Origin: an uncultured Alphaproteobacteria bacterium
Lineage (GTDB): Bacteria; Pseudomonadota; Alphaproteobacteria; Caulobacterales; Caulobacteraceae
DNA: 64,000 nt
Assembly: GCA_903822175.1 (NCBI GenBank)
Contig: CAIJOB010000014.1
Location: 62,001 to 126,000 of the forward strand
Reading direction: 5' to 3'
A program made the position numbers and the translations under genes. This document shows positions 25,043 to 37,999 of this stretch, in pieces (the stretch's first letter is position 1; each line of letters opens with the position of its first letter). The notes beneath the pieces are model-generated. The model did not search any database, was not told the origin of the DNA, and saw nothing but the letters and a program-made list of their open reading frames with translations.

Positions 25043-26779
25043 TTAGTGGGACTCGCGGGTCACTTCGGACGGGGACTTGCCGACCAGGAAGTCGAGGTCA
25101 ACGCCTTGGTCGGCCTGCAGGACGGTGTCGACGTAGAGCTTGTACCAGCCCCGGCTGTATTTCGGCGGCGGGCGCGCGGCCTCCCAGGCGGCGCGGCGGC
25201 GGGCCAACTCGGCCTCGTCCACCAGGAGGTCCAGGGTGCGGTTGGGACCGTCCAGGGCGATCTCGTCGCCGGTCTGGACGAGCGCCAGCGGCCCGCCGGC
25301 CTCCGCCTCCGGCGCCACGTGCAGGATCACCGTGCCATAGGCCGTGCCGCTCATCCGGGCGTCGGAGATGCGCACCATGTCGGTGACGCCCTTGGCCAGA
25401 ATCTTCGGCGGCAGGCCCATGTTGCCGACCTCCGGCATGCCGGGATAGCCCTTCGGCCCGCACCCCTTCAGCACCAGGATCGAGGTCTCGTCGGCGGGCA
25501 GGTCCGGGTCGTCGATGCGCGCGTGATAGTCCTCGATATCCTCGAACACGACGGCCTTGCCGCGGTGAGTGAGCAACGCCGGGGTCGCCGCGCTGGGCTT
25601 GAGGATCGCGCCCTGCGGGCAGAGGTTCCCCTTCAATACCCAGACGCCGGACGACGGCCCGATCGGCGCCTCCAGCGAGCCGATGACCTCGTCGTTCAGG
25701 ACCCGCGCCGCGTCGGCGATCTCGCCCTGCGTCTTGCCGCTGACGGTCACGGCGTCGCGGCGATAGAGCGGACCCAATTGGTTCGCCACCGCCGGGACGC
25801 CGCCAGCGTAGCAGAACTCCTCCATCAGGAAGCGGCCCGATGGCATCAGATTGACCAGCAGCGGCGCGTCGCGAGCGATCTCGTCGAAGTCCTTCAGCGT
25901 CAGCGGCACGCCCAGGCGGCCGGCCAGCGCCAGCAGGTGGACCACCGCATTGGTCGAGCCGCCCAGCGCCGCGTGCATCAGGATGGCGTTTTCGAAGGCC
26001 TGGCGGGTGAGGATGTCCGAAGGCTTCACATCGTCCTTCACCAACTGAACGATGCGGTTGCCGCTCAGGTGCGCCAGCACCTTGCGGCGACTATCGACCG
26101 CCGGCAGGGCGGCGTTCATCGGCAGCGAGATACCCAGCGCCTCGGTCAGGCTGGCCATGGTCGAGGCCGTCCCCATGGTGTTGCAGGACCCGGCCGAGCG
26201 GCTCATGCCGGACTCGGCGCGCATGAAGTCGTCGAGGCTCATCTCCCCGGCCCGCACGGCTTCGGAGAACCGCCAGACGTCGGTGCCCGAGCCGATGTCA
26301 CGGCCTTCGAACTTGCCGTTCAGCATCGGACCGCCGGAGACGAAGATCGCCGGGATGTCGACGCTGGCTGCACCCATCAGGAGGCCCGGCGTGGTCTTGT
26401 CGCAGGCGCCCATCAAGACAACGCCGTCGATGGGATTGGCGCGGATCGACTCCTCGACCTCCATGGCCAGCAGGTTGCGGAACAGCATGGCCGTCGGCCG
26501 CATCTGGGTCTCTGGCAGCGACATGGCCGGGAACTCGATGGGCACGCCGCCCGCCTCCCAGACGCCGCGCTTCACAAAGCCCGCGAGGTCCCGCAGGCCG
26601 ACCTGGCAGGTGACCAGCTCCGACCATGTGTTGGCGATGCCGATGATCGGGCGGCCGTCGAACACGTGGTCCGGCAGGCCGGTAGCCTTGATCCAGCTCC
26701 TGTGAACGAAGCCGTCGCGGTCGAGCTTGCCGTAGCTGTGGGTGCTGCGCAGAGGTTTCTTGGGCGGTTCGTTGGCCAT
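25043..26779 (-). CDS. IlvD/Edd-family sugar-acid dehydratase (arabinonate/galactonate type)
   Basis: A 578-residue iron-sulfur dehydratase converting an aldonic acid to its 2-keto-3-deoxy product. Length and sequence match the L-arabinonate dehydratase branch rather than IlvD itself. Cluster ligands are visible as GACDKTTPG and GSCNTMGTAST, and ALGGSTNAVVHLLALA, GVWVLKGNLCPQGAI and DARMSGTAYGTVILHV are family blocks. It follows the lactonase after 8 bases and precedes the SDR after 1 base. Kinase context favours galactonate or fuconate-like acids; family members often accept several. Confidence 0.9.
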   Translation of the reverse strand: MANEPPKKPLRSTHSYGKLDRDGFVHRSWIKATGLPDHVFDGRPIIGIANTWSELVTCQVGLRDLAGFVKRGVWEAGGVPIEFPAMSLPETQMRPTAMLFRNLLAMEVEESIRANPIDGVVLMGACDKTTPGLLMGAASVDIPAIFVSGGPMLNGKFEGRDIGSGTDVWRFSEAVRAGEMSLDDFMRAESGMSRSAGSCNTMGTASTMASLTEALGISLPMNAALPAVDSRRKVLAHLSGNRIVQLVKDDVKPSDILTRQAFENAILMHAALGGSTNAVVHLLALAGRLGVPLTLKDFDEIARDAPLLVNLMPSGRFLMEEFCYAGGVPAVANQLGPLYRRDAVTVSGKTQGEIADAARVLNDEVIGSLEAPIGPSSGVWVLKGNLCPQGAILKPSAATPALLTHRGKAVVFEDIEDYHARIDDPDLPADETSILVLKGCGPKGYPGMPEVGNMGLPPKILAKGVTDMVRISDARMSGTAYGTVILHVAPEAEAGGPLALVQTGDEIALDGPNRTLDLLVDEAELARRRAAWEAARPPPKYSRGWYKLYVDTVLQADQGVDLDFLVGKSPSEVTRESH

Positions 26780-26787
26780 GGCCTAAC

Positions 26788-27642
26788 TCACCCTTCAAAC
26801 AGCGGCAGCGCCAGCCCTTTCACACCCGTCTCGATGGCGAAGAGGTTGCCGGCCAGCACCTGCTGGGCGCGGGTCGCCAACGGCAGCTCGTCCCAGGCGC
26901 TGGTGACGAACAGCGTGGTCATGTCCTCGCCACCGAACGCACAGCTCGATGGCTGCTGCACGGGCATGGGGACGATTCGGTCGATCTCGCCTGCGGGCGA
27001 ATAGCGCACGATGCGCCAGCCGCCCCACTGGGCGTTCCACAGGTAGCCGTCCGCATCGACCGCTGAGCCATCAGGGCTGGCCGGCGCCCCGGCGGTATGG
27101 GCGAACATGCGGCCCTTCGACAGGTCCGCGGTCTCGTGAGCGAAGATGGTCTGCAGCCGGGAGTCGGCCATGTAGAGCGTCTTGCCGTCGGGGCTGAAGG
27201 ACACTGTGTTGGGGATGTGGATGCCGCTCAGCATCCGTTCGGTCTCGAGATTGGGCTTGGTGCGGAAGACGTCGCCGGGGCGCAGTCCGTGGTTGTCGTC
27301 CATGGTCGACCACCAGAAATTGCCGTCCATATCGACCTTGCCGTCGTTGGTGCGGAAGCCCTCCGGCAACTGGTAGGGCCGCACGACTTCCAGCGTGCCC
27401 TTGTCCACGTCGCAGATCGCAAGGCCCTGCTCGGTCGCCATGATCAGGCCGCCCTGGGTGCGCGGCACGCCGGCGCTGGCCCGCATCGGCAGGTCGAAGG
27501 CGCCGCGCGCATCGGTCTGGGGCTCATACCAGGCGAGCCGCTTGCCCTTGATGTCGAACCAGTAGAGCCGGCCGTCGTTGGGCGACCAGCAGGGCCCCTC
27601 GCCCAGCCGGTCCTCGGATTTCACCACGCAACGCACGTCCAT
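26788..27642 (-). CDS. SMP-30/gluconolactonase-type sugar lactonase
   Basis: A 284-residue six-bladed beta-propeller hydrolysing an aldonolactone. Metal-site motifs are LGEGPCWSPNDGRLYWFDI (Glu), FRTNDGKVDMDGNFWW (Asn/Asp), IPNTVSFSPDGKTLYMADS (Asn) and SPDGSAVDADGYLWNAQWGG (Asp). It is first in the operon with the dehydratase, SDR and KDGal kinase and would open the lactone formed by the dehydrogenase. The 105 bases upstream, shared with the divergent small gene at 27748, should hold the promoter; no operator was recognised. Confidence 0.92.
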   Translation of the reverse strand: MDVRCVVKSEDRLGEGPCWSPNDGRLYWFDIKGKRLAWYEPQTDARGAFDLPMRASAGVPRTQGGLIMATEQGLAICDVDKGTLEVVRPYQLPEGFRTNDGKVDMDGNFWWSTMDDNHGLRPGDVFRTKPNLETERMLSGIHIPNTVSFSPDGKTLYMADSRLQTIFAHETADLSKGRMFAHTAGAPASPDGSAVDADGYLWNAQWGGWRIVRYSPAGEIDRIVPMPVQQPSSCAFGGEDMTTLFVTSAWDELPLATRAQQVLAGNLFAIETGVKGLALPLFEG

Positions 27643-27747
27643 CCGACGCTTCCCCTGTTCGAGCCGTCCCAGTTCGATCGCCCGGGTCTGAGGCCTCTAC
27701 TACCCTATTGGCGGGAACCGTCGACTCCGCGACCCGTTGGCAAGCCC

Positions 27748-28023
27748 ATGGCCGATCAACAGAATATGGAGCCGGCCGTCGAGGCCGAAGTTGTTCAGCT
27801 GGACGACGTCATGCTGGAGGCCTGCGGGCCGGCGCTGAAGACCCAGCTGATGATCGAGGCGGCGATGCTGGCCGAGGCCTTCGCGCCGGAGGGCCGCACC
27901 GAACAGCTGCTGGCCATGGCGGCCACGCTCGCTTCAGGGGCTCGGGACGATGAGATGGACAGGGTCCGCGCGCGCCAGCTGGCCTGCGCGCTGCGCTGCC
28001 TGGCGCGTGGGGTAGAAGCCTAG
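27748..28023 (+). CDS. Small acidic hypothetical protein
   Basis: A 91-residue helical protein (MADQQNMEPAVEAEVVQLDD...) rich in Ala, Glu and Leu, without membrane segment or recognised motif. It is divergent from the sugar-acid operon and ends 3 bases before the convergent hybrid kinase. ATG 27748 is the natural start; the frame is open further upstream only by running antisense through the lactonase. Function unknown. Confidence 0.5.
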   Translation: MADQQNMEPAVEAEVVQLDDVMLEACGPALKTQLMIEAAMLAEAFAPEGRTEQLLAMAATLASGARDDEMDRVRARQLACALRCLARGVEA

Positions 28024-28026
28024 GCC

Positions 28027-30117
28027 CTATTCCGCGGCCGCCGAGGTTTGCCGCGGGCGCGACCCGCGCGGGCGGCGACTTCTCGTCACCGGGTGATCGA
28101 GCAGGGTGCGCAGCTTGGCCGACAGCAGCCGGGTCTCGTAGGGCTTGTCGAGCAGCGGGAATTCCTTGGTCTCCAAGACCGCGCCCTCGCCCACATAGCC
28201 GGAGGTGAGCAAGACCCGCAGGCCCGGGCGCAGCTCGCGGGCGGTGCGCGCCAGGCTGACACCGCTGACGCCGCCCGGCATGACCACGTCGCTGAACAGC
28301 AGGTCGATCGGCGCGTCCGACTGGATCACCTCAAGCGCCTCGTTGGCGTTGGTGGCGGTGACCACCTGGTAGCCGAGGCCACTCAGCATATCGAGGGTCA
28401 GCGTCAGCACCGTGGGATCGTCCTCGACCACCAGGATGCGTTCGCGCCCGCCCTCGACCGTCGCCGGCGCCGCCTCGGGTTCGGCGCGCGCATCGGGTTC
28501 GTCGGAGACCGGCAGGCGCAGGCAGAAGGTGGTGCCCTGCCCCACGGTCGAATGCAGTTGCACCTCGCCATCCGACTGGCGCACGAAGCCATAGACCTGG
28601 CTCAGGCCCAGGCCCGAGCCCTTGCCGACCTCCTTGGTGGTGAAGAACGGCTCGAAGACCCGGTCCAACACCTCGGGCGACATGCCAACACCGGTGTCGC
28701 GGACCTCGATCACCACATGGTCACGGTCGCGGCGCGTGGCGATCATCAGCTGACCGCCCTCCGGCATGGCGTCGCGGGCGTTGACCGCCAGGTTGAGCAG
28801 GGCCGTTTCCAGCTGGGTCGGGTCGGCGTGGGCGCAGAGCGTGGCGTCGTCGAGCAGGAGGTCGAGCGTCACGGCCTCACCGATCGCCTGACGAATCAGC
28901 GGCGCGAAGCCTTCAATCAGGGCGTTGACGTCGAGGCTGACGGGGCTGAGGTGCTGCCGGCGCGAGAAGGCCAGGAGTTGCTTGGTGAGGTCGCGGCCGC
29001 GCTCGGCGGCCTGGCGCACGGCGTCGATGCGGCGCGCCCGGCGCTCGTCGTCCTCCGGCTTGCGCGCCATGATGTCGATATTGCCGAGCACGACGGTGAG
29101 CAGGTTGTTGAAGTCGTGGGCCACGCCGCCGGTCAACTGGCCCACCGCGTCCATCTTGCGCGCCTGGGCGAGCTGTTCCTCCAGGGACCGGCGGTCCGTG
29201 GCGTCGAGGATGACGCCGAAGATCTCGCGCGCCTCGCCGTCGTCGCTGGGGGCCACCACGCCTTCGTCCAGCAGGACCTTGTATTGCCCGTCGGCGCACA
29301 GCCAGCGGAACTCCACCGAGTAGTGGCCGGTGATCGCGGACGCAGAGACCTTCTGCACCACCATCTCCAGGTCATCGGGATGGATGCGGCTGGTCCCGAA
29401 GCCCGGCTCGTCAACGAAGCGGCTGGCGGTGAAGCCGGTGATCTTCTCGACGGCATCGGAGACGAACTGCGGCGCGAAGGGGGGCTCGATGCTGCGCGAG
29501 TGGACGACGATGGGCAGGGACCGCAGGATCGCCTCCTGCCGGGCCTCGGTCCGCGCCAGCGCCCGCTCAGTCAGCGCCTTCTCGGCCTTCACCCGGGCGT
29601 GCTCGTCGAGCAGCCACTGCTGATAGGCCGACTGGCGCTTCATGGCCTCGGTCGCCAGGTAGAGGTCGACCAAGACCGTCACCTTGGACTTCAGGATGAA
29701 GGGGTCGACCGGCTTGAACACCACATCGACCGCGCCCGAGGCATAGGCCTGGAAGACGTGCGCCTCGTCGCGGAAGATCGCCGTCAGGAAGACGATTGGC
29801 GTCGACGCCGTGCGCTTGCGCGAGCGGATCAGCGCCGCGGTCTCGTAGCCGTCCATGCCCGGCATGTGCAGGTCGAGCAGGATCAGCGCGAACTGTTCGG
29901 TCAGGAGCCGGCGCAACGCCTCTTCACCGGAGCGGGCCACGATCAGGTCGTGCCCCAACTCCTCCAGAGCCTGGACGGCGGCGAAGGCGTTTCGCTCATC
30001 GTCGTCCACGATCAGGATCCGGGCCTTGAGCGGCGCTTCCAGATCGGGCGCTTCCGCCCGCTTGGATCGTCGCTCGCCTCCCCTGAGACCAGAATTGGCA
30101 GGAGCAGCTCGCGCCAC
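28027..30117 (-). CDS. Hybrid histidine kinase, REC-PAS-HisKA-HATPase-REC
   Basis: A soluble 696-residue kinase with receivers at both ends. REC1 (about 32-150) has acidic pocket DDD at 38-40 and phospho-Asp82 in LILLDLHMPGMDG. A coiled linker, a PAS domain (about 195-310, PIVVHSRSIEPPFAPQFVSD...), HisKA with VAHDFNNLLTVVLGN, and HATPase with LNLAVNARDAMPEGG, DTGVGMSPEVLDRVFEPFFTT and GSGLGLSQVYGF follow. REC2 (about 565-690) has ILVVEDDPTVL and LLFSDVVMPGG. The HDFNN form of the H-box marks the HWE-unlike, Caulobacter CckA-like class. GTG start directly after the stop of the poly-HAMP kinase, so they are co-transcribed. Confidence 0.9.
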   Translation of the reverse strand: MARAAPANSGLRGGERRSKRAEAPDLEAPLKARILIVDDDERNAFAAVQALEELGHDLIVARSGEEALRRLLTEQFALILLDLHMPGMDGYETAALIRSRKRTASTPIVFLTAIFRDEAHVFQAYASGAVDVVFKPVDPFILKSKVTVLVDLYLATEAMKRQSAYQQWLLDEHARVKAEKALTERALARTEARQEAILRSLPIVVHSRSIEPPFAPQFVSDAVEKITGFTASRFVDEPGFGTSRIHPDDLEMVVQKVSASAITGHYSVEFRWLCADGQYKVLLDEGVVAPSDDGEAREIFGVILDATDRRSLEEQLAQARKMDAVGQLTGGVAHDFNNLLTVVLGNIDIMARKPEDDERRARRIDAVRQAAERGRDLTKQLLAFSRRQHLSPVSLDVNALIEGFAPLIRQAIGEAVTLDLLLDDATLCAHADPTQLETALLNLAVNARDAMPEGGQLMIATRRDRDHVVIEVRDTGVGMSPEVLDRVFEPFFTTKEVGKGSGLGLSQVYGFVRQSDGEVQLHSTVGQGTTFCLRLPVSDEPDARAEPEAAPATVEGGRERILVVEDDPTVLTLTLDMLSGLGYQVVTATNANEALEVIQSDAPIDLLFSDVVMPGGVSGVSLARTARELRPGLRVLLTSGYVGEGAVLETKEFPLLDKPYETRLLSAKLRTLLDHPVTRSRRPRGSRPRQTSAAAE

Positions 30118-32862
30118 GTCAGCTCGCTTGCGGCATCAGGACGACGGTGTCGGAGGCCATCCGCATGGCGTCGGCCCGCTGGATCGAGACCCGCAGGACC
30201 GAGACCAGGTGGTCGATGTCCACCGGCTTGGACACATAGTCCGAAGCGCCGGCCTGGATGCACTTCTGCCGGTCGCCCTTCATCGCCTTCGCAGTCACAG
30301 CGACGATGGGCAGGTCGGCGAGGCCCGAGCGCGAACGGATTTCGCGGATCGTCTCGTAGCCGTCCATGTCGGGCATCATGATGTCGACCAGCACCACGTC
30401 GACCTCCGCCTGGGCGTCCAGCACCTCCAGCCCCGCGCGGCCGCTCTCGGCGTAGCTGAGTTCGATGCCGTACTCTTCGAGCGCGGACGCCAGCGAGAAG
30501 ATGTTGCGGATGTCGTCGTCTATGACGACGATCTTGCGCCCGGTCAGCACCGGGTCCTGGTGCTTGTTCTGGCTGAGCTTGGCCTTGGCGCCTTCGCTCA
30601 TCCGCTCCAGCGGCTCGTGCAACATCAGGCTCGCCTGCTCGACCAGCTGGTCGGGCGTGCGCGCCATCCGAACCAGGCCGCCGAACACCGCCAGCCGCAG
30701 ACGGCGATCATCGTCCGACCCCAGCTCGTCGGGGGCGTAGACCACCGCGGGAATGGAGCGGCCGTCGGCCTGTTTCAGGTGATCGACCAGCTGCGGAACC
30801 GGCAGGGCAGAGGCCTCGATCATCAGCCCCTCGGGACGCTCAGCGGCGGGGCGAGCCAGCACCTCAGCGAGGTCGGCGGCGACCTCCACCTGGGTGAAGG
30901 CCTGGCGCAAGGTCTCCGCGGCGGGGCCTTCGGCGCCCACCAGGACGATGCGGCGGTCGGCCTTGTCGACGAAGCTCTTCACGCCCTGCAGGGTCGAGAC
31001 CACCACCTCGCGCTCCACCGGCTTATGGGTGAAGCCGAAGGCGCCCATGGAGAGGCCAAGGCCCTTCTGATCGTCGGCGGAGATGACGTGCACCGGGATG
31101 TGCCGCGTCTCCGGCGTGCGCTTCAGGAGGTCGAGGAGCGCCAGGCCGTCCATATCCGGCAGGCCGATGTCGAGCATGATGGCGTCGGGGCCGAAGCGGC
31201 GGGCCAGGGACGGGGCAGCGGCGCCCTCACCCGTCACCACGCCCTTGAAGCCGCTGTCGTGGACAAGGCTCAGCAGGATCGCGGCGAAGCGCGGATCGTC
31301 CTCGACGATCAGCACCACGCTGTCTTCCGAGCCGATCAGATCGCGATCATCAGCGACGGCCTCGGCCGGCTCGTCCGAGAAGGCTGACGGCATCAGCATC
31401 GGCCGCGGCAGCAGCGGGTTGGCCGAGGTGCGGCCCGAAGCCGGCGCCTGAGCCGGGCTGAAGTTGAGCGGCAGGTAGAGGGTGAAGGTCGAGCCCTTGC
31501 CGGCCACCGAGGTGACCCGCAGCTCACCGCCCAGCAGACGCGTGATCTCGCGGCTGATGGAGAGGCCCAGGCCCGTGCCGCCGTACTTGCGGCTGGTGGT
31601 GCCGTCGGCCTGCTGGAAGCTCTCGAAGATGATCCGCTGCTTCTCCTCGGGAATGCCGATGCCGCTATCTTCCACCGAGAACGCCAGCACCTGGCCGGCG
31701 GTGTTCAGATGGTCGTTGGTGGCGTTCCAGCCGGAGCTGGCGCGCTCGACCTTCAGCTTCACATGGCCGGCCTCGGTGAACTTGAAGGCGTTGGAGAGCA
31801 GGTTCTTGATGATCTGCTGCAGGCGCTTGTCGTCGGTGTACATCGAGCGCGGGAGCGCGGGGTCGAGTTCGACCTGGAACTCGAGCTTCTTGTCCGCGGC
31901 GATCTGGCTGAACGTCCGGTCGACCTGATCGCTGAGGCTCGCGAAGCTCATCTCGCTGATGTCGAGCGTGACCGTGCCGCTCTCGATCTTGGCCAGGTCC
32001 AGCACGTCGTTGATCAGGCCCAGAAGGTCGGTGCCCGCGGCGTGGATGTTGGAGGCGAACTCCACCTGCTTGTCCGACAAATTGCCCTGGGTGTTGTCGG
32101 CCAGGAGCTTCGACAGGATCAGCAGGCTGTTCAGCGGGGTGCGCAGTTCGTGGCTCATGTTGGCCAGGAACTCGGACTTGAACTTGGAGGTCAGCGCCAG
32201 CTGTTCGGCCTTGTCCTCCAGCGCGATCTTGGCCTGTTCGACCTCGCGGTTCTTGGCTTCCACCTGCTGGTTCTGGACCGACAGGAGGTGAGCTTTTTCC
32301 TGCAGCTCGGCGTTGGTCTGCTGCAGCTCCTCCTGCTTGGTGCGGAGCAGTTCCTCCGATTGGCGCAGCGACGCGGCCTGTTGCTCCAGCCGGTCGTTGG
32401 TCTTCTTCAGCTCCTCCTGCTGCGCCTGCAGTTCGGAGGTCAGCAGTTGGGACTGTTTCAGCAGGCCCTCCGTCCGCATGTTGGCGGCGATGGTCGAGAG
32501 CACGATGCCGATGGATTCCATCAGCTGGTCGAGGAACTGCTGCTGGGTCTCGTTGAACTCGCCGAAGGTGGCCAGTTCGATCACCGCCTTGACCTCACCT
32601 TCGAAGAGGGCGGGCAGCACGATGATGTTGGCCGGCGCCGCCTCGCCGAGACCTGAGGACACCTGCACGTAGTCCTTGGGCACGTTGGTCAGCAGGATGC
32701 GCGACTTCTCATACGCACACTGCCCGATCAGGCCTTCGCGCAGCTGGAACTGGTTGGCCAGGTGCTTGCGGTTGTTGAAGGCGTAGGAGGCCGCCAGGTT
32801 CAGCACCATCTGGCCCTCGTCGTCCCGGTCGGAGACGTAGAAGACCGCGTGCTGGGCGTTGA

Positions 32863-35976
<3,114 letters not shown>

Positions 35977-36389
35977 GTGTTCCCCCAAGGAACGAAAATT
36001 TGCCTGTACGGGGGTTGCCGGACCGCCGGGAGCGCCAGCCAGGCACACCCTCGCCCTTCCGTCGAACGGGCACAGGCGGCGAAAAGTTCCGCGGTGGGCC
36101 AAGAATGTGGGGGAAGCCCAAAGGCTGCGCAGACCTTAGCGCGTTTGCGGGCCTGGCGCAGCCCTGAAGGGCGATGTCTGTTGAAGAACCTCCCGCCCGG
36201 AGCCCGCTTTACGCGAGCAGGAGATATTGCGCCCACGCCACAAATAGGACATTCGCGGCTCACCGGACGGTGTCCTAGTCTCGCCGCGACGCCAGCGACC
36301 GCTTCCGACCCGTTTCGGACGTTCAGCAGGTCCGACCAAGGTGGCTGAACGCAGCCGGACAGGGTTCCGGCTGAACACAGCGCGGCGCA
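35977..36389. promoter_or_regulatory. Divergent intergenic region with a 7-bp-arm dyad
   Basis: This 413-base gap separates the poly-HAMP kinase from the MotA-like gene. It contains a perfect inverted repeat, TAGGACA at 36245-36251 and TGTCCTA at 36271-36277, with a 19-base spacer, a possible operator about 110 bases before the MotA-like start. The kinase ribosome site is at its left edge. The rest is GC-rich with no RNA gene or ORF that I can support. The 40 bases just inside the MotA-like gene are AT-rich, so its promoter is probably in the last 100 bases here. Confidence 0.4.
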
Positions 36390-37343
36390 ATGGGGGAAGT
36401 ATTCGTGGATATAGCTAGATTATTTGCGTCCAGTTCTTTTCTATACATTTATTCCGGACTGCTGATTTTACTGACCGCCGCGGCGATTGTTCGCAACCAG
36501 ATTTCGATAAATTCGGAAACCGAGGCGTCGCGCGACATCGTCAAGCTGGTCGACGCCGCCCATCACCTGGATGGATCCGGCAAGGTCGCGCAGCTGCTGC
36601 TGCTGAACGACACCACGGGCGCGCGGATCTTGACGCATGAGGCGTGCCGGGCGGACGACCTTGGGGAGCACAAGGTCTGGCGGAACCCTAAGTCAGCGAC
36701 CGCCCGGGCCACCGCCAACTATCTGGGGGTGATGGCCGCGACGCCCGCGGGCCGGCACAGCCTCGAAGGCCTGCGGCCGGCGGGGACGATGCTGGGGGAT
36801 GAGTACCGGCGGCTGCACCGGGGCCTCGCCGGCTTCAGCGATTTCATCATCCGCGTGGCCTTGCTTGGCACCTTCATGGGGCTGATCGCGGCGCTGACGA
36901 TCGCCAGCGCCAACATCGGCGCTGCGCAAGGCACGGCCGAGGCGCAGAGCGCCCACATGCGCGACTTCATCCAGGTCCTGCTGGCGACGGCGGCCAACAA
37001 GTTCTGGATCTCGGCGGTGGGCATCGGCTGCGCCCTGATCGTGCAGATCTACCGCTCCAGCTCGGAGCGGGCCCAGCACATCGCCCGCCTTGGCGACGCC
37101 TTCGACCACGCGCTCACCGATCCGGCGATCGCGGCAGCCTGGTGCCCGCCGGACGTGGGTTCGATGAGCCAGCAGGAGACCGAGCTGCATCTGATGAAAG
37201 AAGCCATCTTCGCGCGGATCCAGAAGCTGGACCTCACGCCACTCAGCGAGGCGATTGCTGAGACGGCCGCGGCGATCAAGGCCAATGCGAAGGCTAGCGT
37301 GCTGTCGTTCGGGCCGGCGCCGTCGCGACGGAGCGGCGAGTGA
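36390..37343 (+). CDS. MotA/TolQ/ExbB/ZorA-like proton-channel subunit
   Basis: A 317-residue inner-membrane protein. Predicted membrane segments: about 15-34 (SSFLYIYSGLLILLTAAAIV), 152-177 (FIIRVALLGTFMGLIAALTIASANIG) and 203-221 (NKFWISAVGIGCALIVQIY), with a soluble region between the first two and a helical cytoplasmic tail of about 95 residues. LGTFMGLIAALT and the ATAANKFWISAVGIG block match the two pore helices of MotA/ExbB/ZorA proteins. The next gene overlaps the stop by one base and encodes a MotB/ZorB-like partner. The first 45 codons use rare ATA, AGA, TTA and CTA, unlike the rest of the gene. Closest analogy is ZorA of Zorya, but assignment is by motif only. Confidence 0.68.
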   Translation: MGEVFVDIARLFASSSFLYIYSGLLILLTAAAIVRNQISINSETEASRDIVKLVDAAHHLDGSGKVAQLLLLNDTTGARILTHEACRADDLGEHKVWRNPKSATARATANYLGVMAATPAGRHSLEGLRPAGTMLGDEYRRLHRGLAGFSDFIIRVALLGTFMGLIAALTIASANIGAAQGTAEAQSAHMRDFIQVLLATAANKFWISAVGIGCALIVQIYRSSSERAQHIARLGDAFDHALTDPAIAAAWCPPDVGSMSQQETELHLMKEAIFARIQKLDLTPLSEAIAETAAAIKANAKASVLSFGPAPSRRSGE

Positions 37344-37987
37344 TGCCCGGACGGCTGCGGCGACGCTCCGCTTCTCCAGCGCTGGAGGAGGGCGAGGGGC
37401 CGTTCGTGTCGTTCACCGACCTGGTCATCGGGATCCTGTTCCTGTTCCTGATCCTGGTGGCAGCGCTGATGCTGATGCACGAGGAGGCCGAGCGGCGGGC
37501 GCGGATCGAGATTCAGATGCTGATCGCGAAGGTCCGCGAACTGGAGGAAGAGCTCGCCAAGCGGCCGAAGGTCCCGCCGCCGACGCCGTCGTTCCGCCTG
37601 GGCATCGTGTTCAACATCTACCAGCGGCCAGGGGTCTTCGACGGGTCTGGCTGGACCTATTCGCGCACGGTTCGAGTGTTCCGCTCGCCCACCGGGGAGT
37701 GCATCAACACCGTCTACCTGCGCAGCAACCTGAGCACGGCCTGGATGCCGCCGCTGGAGTCGGAGAAGATTCCCACCGGCGCGGCGCGGGACCAGCTTTC
37801 GCAATTCCAGCCCTGCGGGATTTCCGCCACGGGCGATCACTGGGATGGGCCGACGGAGACGGGTAATCTGAAGCGGATAAATCCGGATCTCTACAGCGGG
37901 TTCGTCACCCTCCACGAGAAGGAGGGCGATGTGAAACTGGAGATGCAGTACCGGGTCCTGGGCGTCTACGATGACTATTTCCGCTGA
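37343..37987 (+). CDS. MotB/ZorB-like single-pass partner with unknown C-terminal domain
   Basis: A 214-residue protein with one N-terminal membrane helix, GPFVSFTDLVIGILFLFLIL (about 19-38). It carries Asp26 in the position of the proton-carrying Asp of MotB/ExbD/ZorB. A charged coiled coil (HEEAERRARIEIQ, KVRELEEELAKRP) leads to about 140 periplasmic residues (FRLGIVFNIYQRPGVFDGSG..., two Cys). I see no OmpA/MotB peptidoglycan-binding motif. ATG at 37343 overlaps the upstream stop (TGATG); GTG at 37340 is an alternative start. Together with the previous gene it should form a proton-driven stator-like complex of unknown output. Confidence 0.65.
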   Translation: MPGRLRRRSASPALEEGEGPFVSFTDLVIGILFLFLILVAALMLMHEEAERRARIEIQMLIAKVRELEEELAKRPKVPPPTPSFRLGIVFNIYQRPGVFDGSGWTYSRTVRVFRSPTGECINTVYLRSNLSTAWMPPLESEKIPTGAARDQLSQFQPCGISATGDHWDGPTETGNLKRINPDLYSGFVTLHEKEGDVKLEMQYRVLGVYDDYFR

Positions 37988-37999
37988 TCGTAGCGCTTC

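Noticed and set aside
25046..27004. A 652-codon plus-strand frame through the dehydratase and lactonase genes
   Set aside because: Antisense shadow of two enzymes with intact cluster and metal motifs.
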